From Symbiodinium natans (taxonomy: Eukaryota; Sar; Dinophyceae; Suessiales; Symbiodiniaceae): a DNA stretch of 64,000 bases. Below the pieces are notes generated by a model. That model ran no database searches, was not told the origin of the DNA, and saw nothing but the letters and a program-made list of their open reading frames with translations. Where the stretch lies: NCBI GenBank assembly GCA_905221605.1, contig CAJNDS010000394.1:86131-150130 (forward strand), written 5' to 3'. Made by a program: the position numbers and the translations under genes. Positions 55,387 through 64,000 of this stretch are shown one piece after another; the first letter of the stretch is position 1, and each line of letters opens with the position of its first letter.

Positions 55387-55508
55387 CCAAGAGTTCGTTG
55401 TCCAAACACGTGAAAAACGAATTAAACTTGCATCCACCTGCACTGGGGCAGGGTTGTCTTGGAACGAATCCAAGAGTTCGTGGTGACAAACACGTGAAAA
55501 CGAATTAA
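55387..55508. repeat. Imperfect direct repeat in the retrotransposon 3' region
   Basis: Two copies of about 39 bases (55,387-55,425 and 55,470-55,508) share CCAAGAGTTCGT and a CAAACACGTGAAAA core followed by CGAATTAA. Their starts are 83 bases apart. The palindromic CACGTG (E-box type) core occurs in both. A duplicated promoter or enhancer element in the LTR or 3' UTR is one possibility; the function is unknown. Confidence 0.7.
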
Positions 55509-55907
55509 TGCAAGCTTCAGATGTTTCCCACTCAGCACTCGACCTTGTCGTGGTACTCCTCCTCAGTCTCGCATCTTCCAGGTCACCAAACTCACCAACT
55601 AGCATCGGCTAGCTGATCCTTCAGGAAAAGATTGGCTTCATAGTTTCGCTTCTTCCAGCGTACCATCAGCCAAAAACGTCTTCAGAGGTGGCAATCAGAC
55701 GCCTTGCAGAAGGGGCTATAGAGTCCCTCGTTGAGTTTCATCATCATTTTGCCTCCTCTTTGCAAACTTCTCATGCACTGAAACAAGGGCTCACACTAAC
55801 CAGAAAAATCGCGGGCGCTCCATGGCGGCAACGCGGCCATGGCTTCCAAAAAATGGCTGCGGGTTTCACTCACCCACCCAACCACTGAGATCACTTAGCA
55901 TCTCAGT

Positions 55908-57968
55908 TCATTCTTCATCCTCTTCGCCCTTCTTCTCGCCAGCTCCAGTTGACTCCATCAACTTGGCGCGGCGCTCCTTGGCGGCTTCCTTCATCTCCGC
56001 CAACTCAGCCGTCCTCTTTTCCATCACCACATCCTGCGAAGATCGGCTAGGCTCAGCTGGCGTCTCCGCAGGCCTCTCAGTTGGCTGGTCTCCAACCTTT
56101 CTCTTCTTCTCTTCCAACATCAGCTCCAAATCGGCAACACTAAAGCTTGCCTTCACACGCTCAGCAATCTGCGCGATAGCTGCTGCATCCAACTCAGATG
56201 GTACAACTGACACAGGCGAGCGAACCGCTTCGCCTTCCAGCTTTGCTCTCTTAGCAGCTTCTTCCTCGGCAGCTGACAGGTCGGCGATGCGCTTGCGCTT
56301 TCGCTCAGCTTCCTCGAACTCTCGGTCTTGCTGTTCCGCTGCAGCCTTGAGGATCCGCTTCAGGTCCTTTTCCTCCTTCTCGAGTTTCCCAACATTCTCA
56401 CCCATGATCCCAAAGGCTTGCTGCCACATGTCGGCAGGCAACGTCAAGTTGAACCTCACCACATAGTCGGTCGGCAAGTGCCACTTACACTTGCAGATCC
56501 ACACAACACCGCTTCGAGTCTCACTCGCAACCACCTTCTTCCAGCTTGCCGCCCTCTGCGTGTCGGTGATCTCCTCTTTCTTTTTCTCCAGGTCCTCCAA
56601 GAATCCTGCAACAGACTCCATCACGGATCTGTAGTGGCTGTAGGCCACAAACGACCACTTGGGGACTGGTCTCTCCCTCAGCTCCGGCTCGTGAATCCGA
56701 AGTGTATCACACGACAACATCGAAATCACTCGCACTCGCTCCACCAGTTCCTTAAACACCAAGGATCCTTCCTTTGCACTTCTCTTCCAGCGCAACACCC
56801 ATGGGGGATAATACGAGCTCTCAGCTTCATCCTCCATGATCCTCTCTGCTCCCAAAATGGGTAGCATGCACAACAGATCCACCATCCGCAAGACTCCGAG
56901 GTCCTGGTGCTCACCCAGAAGCAAAACAGGGATTATCCCTTTTCTCTTCAAGTACCTCACGAAGCTCAACATCGCCAGGCCACACGTTCCCGGCGGCACT
57001 TCCATGTACAGTCCTCCTTCATTCACTGCCATCTCCCAGATGATGGCCTTGCCACCAATCTGTCCACGGACATCCAAGATTCCGAAGATCTTCGTGGGTT
57101 TCTCCTGTAGCTCACACACCTCCTGGATGGGCTTCACCAGCTTCTCGTATGAGCTTTGATAGCGCAACATATCCTTGTCGGATAGCGTGCCTATCACGTC
57201 CTTGAGCTCTAGCTCATCCACTGGAGTTCCGCGCCGGCAGATACTCCATGACACATCACCGAACCACTTCGGCGGCTCTGGATCCGCCAGCTCCGGAAAC
57301 ACGTCGACCATCCGTTCAATCACCTTCGGCATGGCCTTGGGTTTCGGTGCAGCTTGGCCTGAGCCTCGGCTTTCACCTTTATCACCCCTTTTTCCAGCAG
57401 CTCGGCGCTCCTTCTCTGCCTCTCGGAGATGGAATGCATGGCTTGCATCCGTGCCAGAGACTGTCACAGTCTGTTTGCACTTTTCGCACTTGGGCTTGCC
57501 ACTTTCATCCCAGCTCAACCCGGCAGCATGCTCGGATCTGAACAACCATTTGCAAACCTTACACCAAAAGGGGCTTTTCATCTCAGCACCCTGCTCACCC
57601 TTCCTGCTGTCTTCAGCTGCCATTTTCCTGTCCTTCACCAAAGGTACAGGCTCCAGGCTAGGGCTAGCTTCCGTGGTGCTTGAACCAAAGCTTTTGCGGG
57701 TGGACCATAAATCCATTTCTTGAACCTCAGGGGAAGAGTCTTCACGAAGGGTTTCGGGACTTCTAAGGTGGAAATTTTCAAAAACTTCACCACACTTTTT
57801 CACACTTTTCAACGATCCAACTTGCTCCACACTGCATCCAGTTGCCTCGGCACACTGGTATGCCTGAACTCCAACCCTTGGTCGGATTCCACAGATCCTC
57901 CACACCTGCTGCACATCTTCACCAGGGTATATACCCATAGCTTGCTGGTGCTGACAGAATGTCACTTG
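55908..57968 (-). other. C-terminal extension of the copia polyprotein (about 690 residues after RNase H)
   Basis: Residues about 1606-2291 of the pol ORF lie beyond the usual end of copia RNase H. They contain a possible zinc ribbon (C1741, C1744, C1766, C1769). A basic linker follows, then a compact-looking segment at about 1820-2120 with hydrophobic strands such as IIPVLLLGEH. The last part, about 2130-2291, is a strongly charged Glu/Lys/Arg/Ala coiled coil ending in an acidic stretch. I see no signal peptide and no clear membrane segment, so a classical envelope protein is unlikely. I do not recognise the family. It could be a captured host domain, a chromatin-targeting module, or an element-specific nucleic-acid-binding protein released by the protease. 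Confidence 0.75.
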
Positions 57969-60900
57969 ACTCAAGCACTTTGTAAGAACGTCAGCGATCA
58001 TTCCCGCTGTCGGGCACCAAATGACCTTCAAGGTCTGAGCTTCCTGTATCCGCTCCTGAAGATAGCAGACAGCGATGTCTAAGTGGCGAACTCGCCTACT
58101 CAACCCACGGTTTAGCAAAACCGCTCTCGCTGAGGAACTGTCAGTGTGCAATCGGATCGTGACATCTGACTCGGCCAACTGACCGATCAAAGTCGCAAGT
58201 CCCTCACTCTCCTGTACCGCAGTCAAGATGGCTCTCAACTCGGCTTCACAAGAACTCAGCGATACACACCCTTGAACTCGAGAGATTCCCTTGATCAGGC
58301 ATCCTCTATAAAAGATGGCTATGCCCGACACAGATCTTCGTCCTAACGACGCTTGGGGTGCCCAACTGGCATCCGCATACACTTCCAGCTGCGCCGGCCC
58401 ACTGTCCGGTACATTCCCATCAGGGCCAAAGTACTGCCATGCATGGTATTGTCCCTTTAGGAACCTAATCACTTGTCGCAATGCTTGCTCAAAGCATGCT
58501 GTTGGCTTGGACTGTCCTTGCGAAAGAATGGACATCCACCTACTCAGGTCAGGTCTCGACTGACCCCACCATGCAATCCGGCCAAGTACTGCTCTGTACC
58601 TCGCAGCTGCAGTGTCACTCAACTCAGGATCCGAACCACTTGCTCTGCCCTTCTCGACCGTTTTCACGATGTCCGGAGGAGCAGTAACCACCTTCAGGTC
58701 CTTACAGAACTCTGTCTCGAACAGGGCATCTAAGTATGCCGGGGGCACTCGCATCCTGAGATGACTCCCTTGTCTCTCAATCTCTCGCCCCAAAAAGGTG
58801 ATCTTTCCACCAGTGGAAGTGATTCGACCCGTTTCCTTGATCTTCAACTCTCCGTTCAGGGTGTCGGTCACCAACCGAATGGCATCTCTAGTGCCACACA
58901 GAATCAAATCGTCCACATAGCACAACATGAGGAATCTTTTCCCTCTCACAGTGCCCTCGAAGACGGAAGGTTCCGTTGGGCATTGCTTCAACCCAACTTT
59001 CTTCACAACTGTCGCCAGCTTCAAGTTCCAAGCTTTGGCGGCAACTCTCAAACCATTCATGGCTTGATCCAGAATCATAAACACCGGGACATAATAGTCC
59101 TTGCAGGCGGAAACATCCTTGGGCAATTGGATAATCGCCTTCGATCCTTTCGGAAGGGGGGAATGCAAGAATGCAGTGCTAACATCCAAAGTTGCGATAT
59201 CCATAGCATCTACCGAAGCAATGGCCAAAAGCGTCCGTAACGCTTCTAAAGAAGGAGTCGTAGCACTCAGTCCTAAAGATGATGCTGTGCTCCCCTTTGC
59301 GATGTCTTGCACCACACACCGAGCTCTCACAGCTTCCTTGCCATTCACCACCTTTGGGCCTATGACCCATCGGGTTGGGATGATCTTTATCCCATGCTGA
59401 CGAGCAAACTTCTGAGCCTCGTCTGCTCCAACCACTCTCCCTGCTTTGTGAGCAGTCATACTCTGCAGCTCAGTTCGCCGGCCTTCCACTGTTTTATCCA
59501 CATCTAATGGACATCCATCTATCTCAGACAGAACACTCGTGGGTCTTGCCAGCCAAACTTGGGATCCACACACCTTCATGGACTCCGGGAAAGTGCTATT
59601 CTTGTTGAGCAGAATCGAATTGGTCACATGTACCAACTTCGGACTCTCGTCACTGCTTACCATTTTAATAGGACCTTGAGGCACATCGAGTCTTGGGTCT
59701 AAACAAATACGATTGATCAGCCGGGGAACTCGATTGGACTCATCTGGAACTGAGTTCACATCTGAAGTTAAACTCTCTAAACGCCGGGGAACTCGACTGG
59801 ACTCATTTGGAACTGAATCCACATCCATTTGAGGTTTTTCTTCCTCCATTGGGATCGCTTCATCCTCAGCGGGAGTTTCTCCTTCGAAGTATCCAGGTTC
59901 CATTGCCTCATCTGGAATCCCTTGGTAAGGCAAACTTGGATCCTCAAAATCCTCCATGTCAACATCCACAACTTCTGTCGCAGGTGTTGTGACGCTTTGC
60001 CTCTCCTCCAACTTGGGATCTGGTCGACTCTCATAGGTGATCTTCGGGCGTTTCAGGAGTGAAGGCTCACTTCCAGACTCCATCACCCCCGCATCCTTTG
60101 AGCTTCTCTGGTCCATTTTTGGAGTTTCCTCTGTTGGTTCTTTCGATTCCAACCGTTGTCGTTGAGCTTTCAACCAATCATCATACCGTTTTCGGCATTC
60201 AGCATTGTGGTTGGCTTTTCCTCTTTTTGGACCACACGCAGGACAGTTCGCTGTGCCACCATGTTCCTTCACCCATGCAGCTGGAGGTCCAACTTTGCTC
60301 ATGTCGGTGGTCGGTCCCTCAGACACTCGGCCCTCAAAGGCCTTGTCCGCTTCACCTTCAATCCGATCGGGCACACCATCCTCTTTCTCCTTCAGAATCG
60401 GGGGAGCCAATGTATCCGATGGATCATGCTCCTTGAGCAAATGTTGACAATGCTCCAACCCAATCTTCAACGGAACGATGTGCTTGATGGACTTTGCTCG
60501 AAAGTGTTTTGGACAACCATCCACCATGGCACTCACAACATGAGTCAAGCCACCAACTTCAGGGTACACATAGGCTGCTTCCACAAACCGGGAGAGCGCC
60601 GTGGTTTTCATCGAATCCGGTAGCTCAGCCAGAACTGTAGCACCTATCAACGACGATCCACACTCATGGAGGGATCTCTGTAGTACCAACTCCTGGGGTG
60701 ATTTCTTCCCATCAAAGGCAGCTGCATGGTGATTGTGCATTGCAGCACAGTAAATCAGACCAAACTCAAACGCTCGAGGACTTCTCTTCAAGTCAAAGCC
60801 CTGCGCTCGTAGATCCAACCTCACCGTGCTGAACAACTCCTTGAGTGTTCTCACTGCCCTTTCCACACCACCAACCGCTTCATGTCCCTGCGGAGGTGCT

Positions 60901-62783
60901 CTTTGGGTCACAATCCTAATCCCCAGATTGGCTCTCTTGATGAGGGCGCTCACCGCTGTCTCGCTGTCTGTCCTCAACAGTACAGCAGACCCTGCAATGT
61001 CCAGTCCGAAAGCATTCATCCAATAACGAATCCAGCTGGAGGTATTGTCAGCATTGGTCCCTACCAACAGACATCCAATCATTCTGGTTGACATTTCAGT
61101 CATGACCAGTACTTTCATGTTGGGAGCCGTCGGCTGGTCTTTCGCAAAAGTACCAGTTACCAGGTTGATGAAGCAGAAATCTGCTTGCAACGCCACGGGT
61201 CGGTCTTGAGCATCCTTGGTCCGACGATGCTGGGTTGTTCCTCTTGTCATCCGACAATGAGGACATTCGGACGAAAAAGGAATGTGGCCTCGCATCCGAT
61301 GCAGCTCCATTTCTTCTTGCTTTTTCTTGGTCATTGACTGCACTGACTGCATCTGATCAACCTCCATCGGTCGTTGGCCATCATCCACATCCATGGGTCG
61401 AACCTCAGTTCTTCCAAAGGTTACTTTCTTTCGCTTTCCAGCATCACCTTGCAGGTAGATCCAAGGACATCCAGCCCAGGATACTCCATATCCCATGACT
61501 CCTTTCTTCTCGTGTCGCAGCGAAATCTCTCTTCGAGTGAACTTCACTTCCCAACCAGTATTCACCATCTGCTCGGTGCTCAAGATGTTGTGAGCCACAT
61601 CTGCTACAACTCCAGTCACACACACCGATGTCAAACCAAGATACTGCTTTCCTTCATACATAGGCAGCAAGGCTCGGATGCGAACTCGCTCGAAGACATT
61701 CACCGGGGTATCGTTGGCTGCTGAGTACCTCTCATTAGGTCCCAACGCCTTCCGATCCAAGATCTGGAACTCATCCAAGTATCTTTTCGCAATCACAGTC
61801 ACCGATGCTCCTGAGTCAATCAACCACCATTTGCTTGCATCATCCTTTTCCATGCTTTTGACTTGATTCATCGGAGGTTTCATCAAAGACCGAACTGACT
61901 TAGATGGCAACATCTGAGATAAATCGGTAGAGATCCGATGCTCCAACTCGGCAATCCGGACTCTCGTCTCAACTTCCCATGACCAATCTATCTCATCAGT
62001 ACTCCGGGGAATCCACTCTTTTCTCACTTCATCGAGCAATCCTTCCAGAGGTTGCAACACAGATTCCACTCGGGCCTCTGACTCAGGTTCATTCCATTCA
62101 CCTCCAGTTAGCTGGTAGTCACTCGACTCACCCTCTTGGGAGACTTCAGCAACTGTCTTCCCCTTTCCTTTGCCTTTTCCTTTGGGCTTTCCCTTTTCGG
62201 GCTTCTTCTTGGGATCTCCTTTTGCCTTGGCTTTCGCCTTAGCATTGGGGGAATTGGGCTTCTTGCCTGAATCTCCCTCCTTATACCAGCAATCGCGGGC
62301 ATAATGTCCCTTTCCACCACACACATAGCACTCCACATCCTTCTTGTTCTGGCTTGAAGCTCGTTTGCCAGCACCTTTGCTTGATTCGCGCTTGCCTTTC
62401 TGTTCCTTTCCTTTGCCTTTTGGTTTTCCTTCGTTGCCCTTTCCCTCATTGGGATCTCGAAAAGGTTGAAGCTTCGTGCCAGGGGCTTCTGACCACACCC
62501 TTTGTTGCACCTCAAACTTCAGAGCAACTCTTTTCAGATCTTCAAACGATTCACTATCGCCATGCAACAAGCAATGGCTTCTACACCGATCTGGCAAACT
62601 GCGCAGCAAAACCATAACCGAATCCGCTTCTTGGATCTGCAAACCACCAGCATGCACATCGGGATCAAGACTATTGAGCAGCTTGGTGTACTTGTTCAAC
62701 TCATGCTCAATCTTTCGAATGATCTCCGGAATACTGGGTGCTTTCACGGTTGATTCACCAGCTGCGACCGAAAGAACAGGCAT
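55908..62783 (-). CDS. Ty1/copia Gag-Pol polyprotein (zinc knuckle, protease, integrase, RT, RNase H) with long C-terminal extension
   Basis: A 2291-residue uninterrupted ORF. Residues 1-150 complete Gag. A CCHC zinc knuckle lies at 152-165 (CYVCGGKGHYARDC). The aspartic protease has DSG at 323-325. The integrase has an HHCC zinc site (H495, H500, C507, C510) and catalytic D535, D606 and E641. Residues 780-1060 are an acidic, low-complexity linker with an internal duplication. Reverse transcriptase follows with D1200 and YVDD at 1289-1292. RNase H has D1471, E1513, D1548 and D1598. The order integrase before RT is diagnostic of Ty1/copia. About 690 further residues follow RNase H and are described separately. 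All catalytic residues are present, so Pol looks potentially active. A TGA lies directly before the first ATG in this frame, so Pol must be reached by frameshifting from the Gag ORF, or this copy carries an indel. Confidence 0.93.
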   Translation of the reverse strand: MPVLSVAAGESTVKAPSIPEIIRKIEHELNKYTKLLNSLDPDVHAGGLQIQEADSVMVLLRSLPDRCRSHCLLHGDSESFEDLKRVALKFEVQQRVWSEAPGTKLQPFRDPNEGKGNEGKPKGKGKEQKGKRESSKGAGKRASSQNKKDVECYVCGGKGHYARDCWYKEGDSGKKPNSPNAKAKAKAKGDPKKKPEKGKPKGKGKGKGKTVAEVSQEGESSDYQLTGGEWNEPESEARVESVLQPLEGLLDEVRKEWIPRSTDEIDWSWEVETRVRIAELEHRISTDLSQMLPSKSVRSLMKPPMNQVKSMEKDDASKWWLIDSGASVTVIAKRYLDEFQILDRKALGPNERYSAANDTPVNVFERVRIRALLPMYEGKQYLGLTSVCVTGVVADVAHNILSTEQMVNTGWEVKFTRREISLRHEKKGVMGYGVSWAGCPWIYLQGDAGKRKKVTFGRTEVRPMDVDDGQRPMEVDQMQSVQSMTKKKQEEMELHRMRGHIPFSSECPHCRMTRGTTQHRRTKDAQDRPVALQADFCFINLVTGTFAKDQPTAPNMKVLVMTEMSTRMIGCLLVGTNADNTSSWIRYWMNAFGLDIAGSAVLLRTDSETAVSALIKRANLGIRIVTQRAPPQGHEAVGGVERAVRTLKELFSTVRLDLRAQGFDLKRSPRAFEFGLIYCAAMHNHHAAAFDGKKSPQELVLQRSLHECGSSLIGATVLAELPDSMKTTALSRFVEAAYVYPEVGGLTHVVSAMVDGCPKHFRAKSIKHIVPLKIGLEHCQHLLKEHDPSDTLAPPILKEKEDGVPDRIEGEADKAFEGRVSEGPTTDMSKVGPPAAWVKEHGGTANCPACGPKRGKANHNAECRKRYDDWLKAQRQRLESKEPTEETPKMDQRSSKDAGVMESGSEPSLLKRPKITYESRPDPKLEERQSVTTPATEVVDVDMEDFEDPSLPYQGIPDEAMEPGYFEGETPAEDEAIPMEEEKPQMDVDSVPNESSRVPRRLESLTSDVNSVPDESNRVPRLINRICLDPRLDVPQGPIKMVSSDESPKLVHVTNSILLNKNSTFPESMKVCGSQVWLARPTSVLSEIDGCPLDVDKTVEGRRTELQSMTAHKAGRVVGADEAQKFARQHGIKIIPTRWVIGPKVVNGKEAVRARCVVQDIAKGSTASSLGLSATTPSLEALRTLLAIASVDAMDIATLDVSTAFLHSPLPKGSKAIIQLPKDVSACKDYYVPVFMILDQAMNGLRVAAKAWNLKLATVVKKVGLKQCPTEPSVFEGTVRGKRFLMLCYVDDLILCGTRDAIRLVTDTLNGELKIKETGRITSTGGKITFLGREIERQGSHLRMRVPPAYLDALFETEFCKDLKVVTAPPDIVKTVEKGRASGSDPELSDTAAARYRAVLGRIAWWGQSRPDLSRWMSILSQGQSKPTACFEQALRQVIRFLKGQYHAWQYFGPDGNVPDSGPAQLEVYADASWAPQASLGRRSVSGIAIFYRGCLIKGISRVQGCVSLSSCEAELRAILTAVQESEGLATLIGQLAESDVTIRLHTDSSSARAVLLNRGLSRRVRHLDIAVCYLQERIQEAQTLKVIWCPTAGMIADVLTKCLSQVTFCQHQQAMGIYPGEDVQQVWRICGIRPRVGVQAYQCAEATGCSVEQVGSLKSVKKCGEVFENFHLRSPETLREDSSPEVQEMDLWSTRKSFGSSTTEASPSLEPVPLVKDRKMAAEDSRKGEQGAEMKSPFWCKVCKWLFRSEHAAGLSWDESGKPKCEKCKQTVTVSGTDASHAFHLREAEKERRAAGKRGDKGESRGSGQAAPKPKAMPKVIERMVDVFPELADPEPPKWFGDVSWSICRRGTPVDELELKDVIGTLSDKDMLRYQSSYEKLVKPIQEVCELQEKPTKIFGILDVRGQIGGKAIIWEMAVNEGGLYMEVPPGTCGLAMLSFVRYLKRKGIIPVLLLGEHQDLGVLRMVDLLCMLPILGAERIMEDEAESSYYPPWVLRWKRSAKEGSLVFKELVERVRVISMLSCDTLRIHEPELRERPVPKWSFVAYSHYRSVMESVAGFLEDLEKKKEEITDTQRAASWKKVVASETRSGVVWICKCKWHLPTDYVVRFNLTLPADMWQQAFGIMGENVGKLEKEEKDLKRILKAAAEQQDREFEEAERKRKRIADLSAAEEEAAKRAKLEGEAVRSPVSVVPSELDAAAIAQIAERVKASFSVADLELMLEEKKRKVGDQPTERPAETPAEPSRSSQDVVMEKRTAELAEMKEAAKERRAKLMESTGAGEKKGEEDEE
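59721..59824 (-). repeat. In-frame duplication inside the copia polyprotein linker
   Basis: Two copies of about 42 bases (from 59,721 and from 59,783; offset 62) share CCGGGGAACTCGA and TGGACTCAT. They encode the repeated ESSRVPR/ESNRVPR and DVDSVPN/DVNSVPD peptides between integrase and RT. The unit lies in the low-complexity linker, so it is probably neutral. Confidence 0.85.
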
Positions 62784-63904
62784 TCAGCTCGCGACTTCAG
62801 GCAAAACTCCTTCGCCAGCAATCTCAAAGCCACAAAACCAGATTGTTGATAAGTGCTCTCACTTTCAACATATGTCTGCAAAATCAGAGAACTCTTCTCA
62901 TGATTTGCAAAAGTCTGTCGCAGGATGTGCATCAGCCTCGTCGACCTCTTCTGTTGCTCCACAGTAAGTCGATCCTGTTTCAGCCGAGACTCTTCTTGAG
63001 TTTTCACCGCATGCATGAGCTCATTGGGAAACACTTCTGAACCCAAACCAACCCAACTGGTCAGCTTCTCCATCCAGGTCAAGAATCCAAGAGCTTCAGA
63101 GATGCGATCCTTCCAAGACGAAAAGTCAATGGTCGGCAAACTGGGCAACCATTTGTCCGATCGAGCAAACACATCCCTTTCCCTTTCTTGCTCCAGAGGT
63201 GGAGGTCTCAGTGGGGGACTTGGGCTCGCCATCCGAAAAAGCTGGGTCCCCTTCGCAGGAGTACCCACTGGCGATGCACCTTGACATCCCGAAGAAGAAC
63301 TGGGCATGTTCTCAGGAACACCATCCTGAGGTACGGGGGGATTCACCTGTTGCTGTTGCTGTGGCTGCTGTTGCTGATGCTGCTGTATCATCCACTGCTG
63401 ATGCTGCTGCTGTTGCTGCACCATGGACGAAGTCATCGTTTGCATAAACTGCTGTTGCTGCACAACCAGTTGCTGCATCATGCTTTCCAATTCTCGCACT
63501 TGTCTCGTCAACCCTTGCACGTCGGGTGATGTTTGTGATGGTGTCACCACAGGTTGAGGAGGTCCAGTGGATAGTCCTGGTGGTAACGAAGGACTTCCTA
63601 CCGCTTGCTGAGGCAAACCAGGGGGAAACGAAGGGCCTCCCATTGTCTGTTGGGGTGCTCCAGTAGCTACCCCATGAGGGCTTCTGGCGGGAGTGCGACC
63701 TCTGGGCACTGGGCCATACACAGGTTGGCTTCCTTGTGCCAAACCTTGCACCCACAGTGGGTTGGGATTTCCCAAACCTGGAAAAGGGTCTACCCTTCGC
63801 CTTGTCTCAGCATCCATGATGGGCACAGAGCTTCCACGCTCTCGTCCACCTCTTGGACTCCTCACATGAGCTCCACTGGTATGTCGTGGGGATGTATTCA
63901 ACAT
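62744..63904 (-). CDS. Ty1/copia retrotransposon Gag N-terminal part
   Basis: A 386-residue ORF that begins the structural protein of the LTR retrotransposon. Its N-terminal half is Pro/Gly/Gln-rich and low in complexity, with CAG-encoded glutamine runs at about 63,340-63,480. The C-terminal half is helical and contains the motif TWMEKLTSWVGLG and the segment LLAKEFCLKSRAECLFFRSQ, the style of copia-type Gag in dinoflagellate elements. The ORF stops inside the Gag fold. The rest of Gag, with the zinc knuckle, is in the next ORF, in the -1 frame, with a 40-base overlap. Upstream, 63,905-64,000 holds element leader sequence, and the 5' LTR must lie beyond the window. Recognition is from composition, motifs and position; the exact start codon is uncertain. 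Confidence 0.8.
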   Translation of the reverse strand: MLNTSPRHTSGAHVRSPRGGRERGSSVPIMDAETRRRVDPFPGLGNPNPLWVQGLAQGSQPVYGPVPRGRTPARSPHGVATGAPQQTMGGPSFPPGLPQQAVGSPSLPPGLSTGPPQPVVTPSQTSPDVQGLTRQVRELESMMQQLVVQQQQFMQTMTSSMVQQQQQHQQWMIQQHQQQQPQQQQQVNPPVPQDGVPENMPSSSSGCQGASPVGTPAKGTQLFRMASPSPPLRPPPLEQERERDVFARSDKWLPSLPTIDFSSWKDRISEALGFLTWMEKLTSWVGLGSEVFPNELMHAVKTQEESRLKQDRLTVEQQKRSTRLMHILRQTFANHEKSSLILQTYVESESTYQQSGFVALRLLAKEFCLKSRAECLFFRSQLVNQP

Positions 63905-64000
63905 AGTTCCTGAACTCAGGCTCCAGCATGCAGTCTCTCCACAACGTCTTCTGGCGAAAATTCTCTCACCAACACCAGATGGTCCAGGCTCCTGAAGAAC

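Larger units (their letters stand above)
53220..55900 (-). mobile_element. 3' non-coding region of the copia element, probably containing the 3' LTR
   Basis: This stretch follows the pol stop codon on the coding strand. It is visibly richer in A+T than the flanking gene regions, and no ORF in it is convincing. For an LTR element the polypurine tract and 3' LTR should be here. One candidate polypurine run on the minus strand is at 54,874-54,886, followed one base later by TG. The matching 5' LTR is outside the window, so LTR borders and the target-site duplication cannot be fixed. Confidence 0.5.

Noticed and set aside
56328-62967. Many plus-strand ORFs of 60-214 codons under the copia polyprotein
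   Set aside because: They are antisense shadows of the 2291-residue ORF and contain no recognisable motifs.

Overview
The window looks like nuclear DNA of a dinoflagellate, most likely a symbiodiniacean or a relative. Five lines of evidence support this. Recognisable coding is almost entirely on the minus strand, as expected of unidirectional gene arrays. Genes are split into many short exons. Several introns, deduced from protein continuity, start with GC rather than GT. Telomere-type TTTAGGG/CCCTAAA motifs litter the introns of the first ~34 kb. A large Ty1/copia polyprotein of the kind common in these genomes lies at the right end. I cannot name the species.

Layout along the minus strand, from high to low coordinates. 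(1) About 53-64 kb: a Ty1/copia LTR retrotransposon with a gag ORF (62744-63904), a 2291-residue gag/protease/integrase/RT/RNase H ORF (55908-62783), and an AT-richer 3' region that probably holds the 3' LTR. The pol ORF carries an unexplained tail of about 690 residues after RNase H. (2) About 30.0-52.5 kb: what appears to be one giant gene. It has a disordered Tyr/Asn/Gly-rich N-terminus and a UPF1/ZNFX1-type SF1 RNA helicase. A Cys/His zinc-module insertion sits between helicase motifs I and II, and NF-X1-like zinc fingers follow the helicase. Then come three successive CbbX/SpoVK-like AAA+ modules and a coiled-coil tail made of tiny exons. (3) About 27.1-28.65 kb: a gene of at least three exons for a protein with helix - glycine-rich hydrophobic hairpin - helix layout. 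(4) About 19-25.6 kb: an SLC34/NptA-type Na+/phosphate cotransporter, whose two QSSS repeats and two GANIGT motifs can be read exon by exon. (5) Below about 19 kb: many minus-strand exon-like blocks of one or more unrecognised genes. One is a convincing fibronectin type III C-terminal half, several are Cys-rich or beta-rich, and a hydrophobic segment lies at the left edge. This suggests a large surface or secreted protein that runs out of the window.

Non-coding content includes a ~242 bp 7-mer minisatellite, a pair of telomere-like arrays facing away from each other around a 130 bp hairpin-forming spacer, and many microsatellites. There are also homopolymer G tracts and a sharply AT-rich block at 30.37-30.62 kb. 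I saw no rRNA, CRISPR array or bacterial-style operon, and no convincing tRNA. Exon limits are read by eye from protein continuity and splice dinucleotides. Those quoted to the base are the ones I checked; the rest are approximate.
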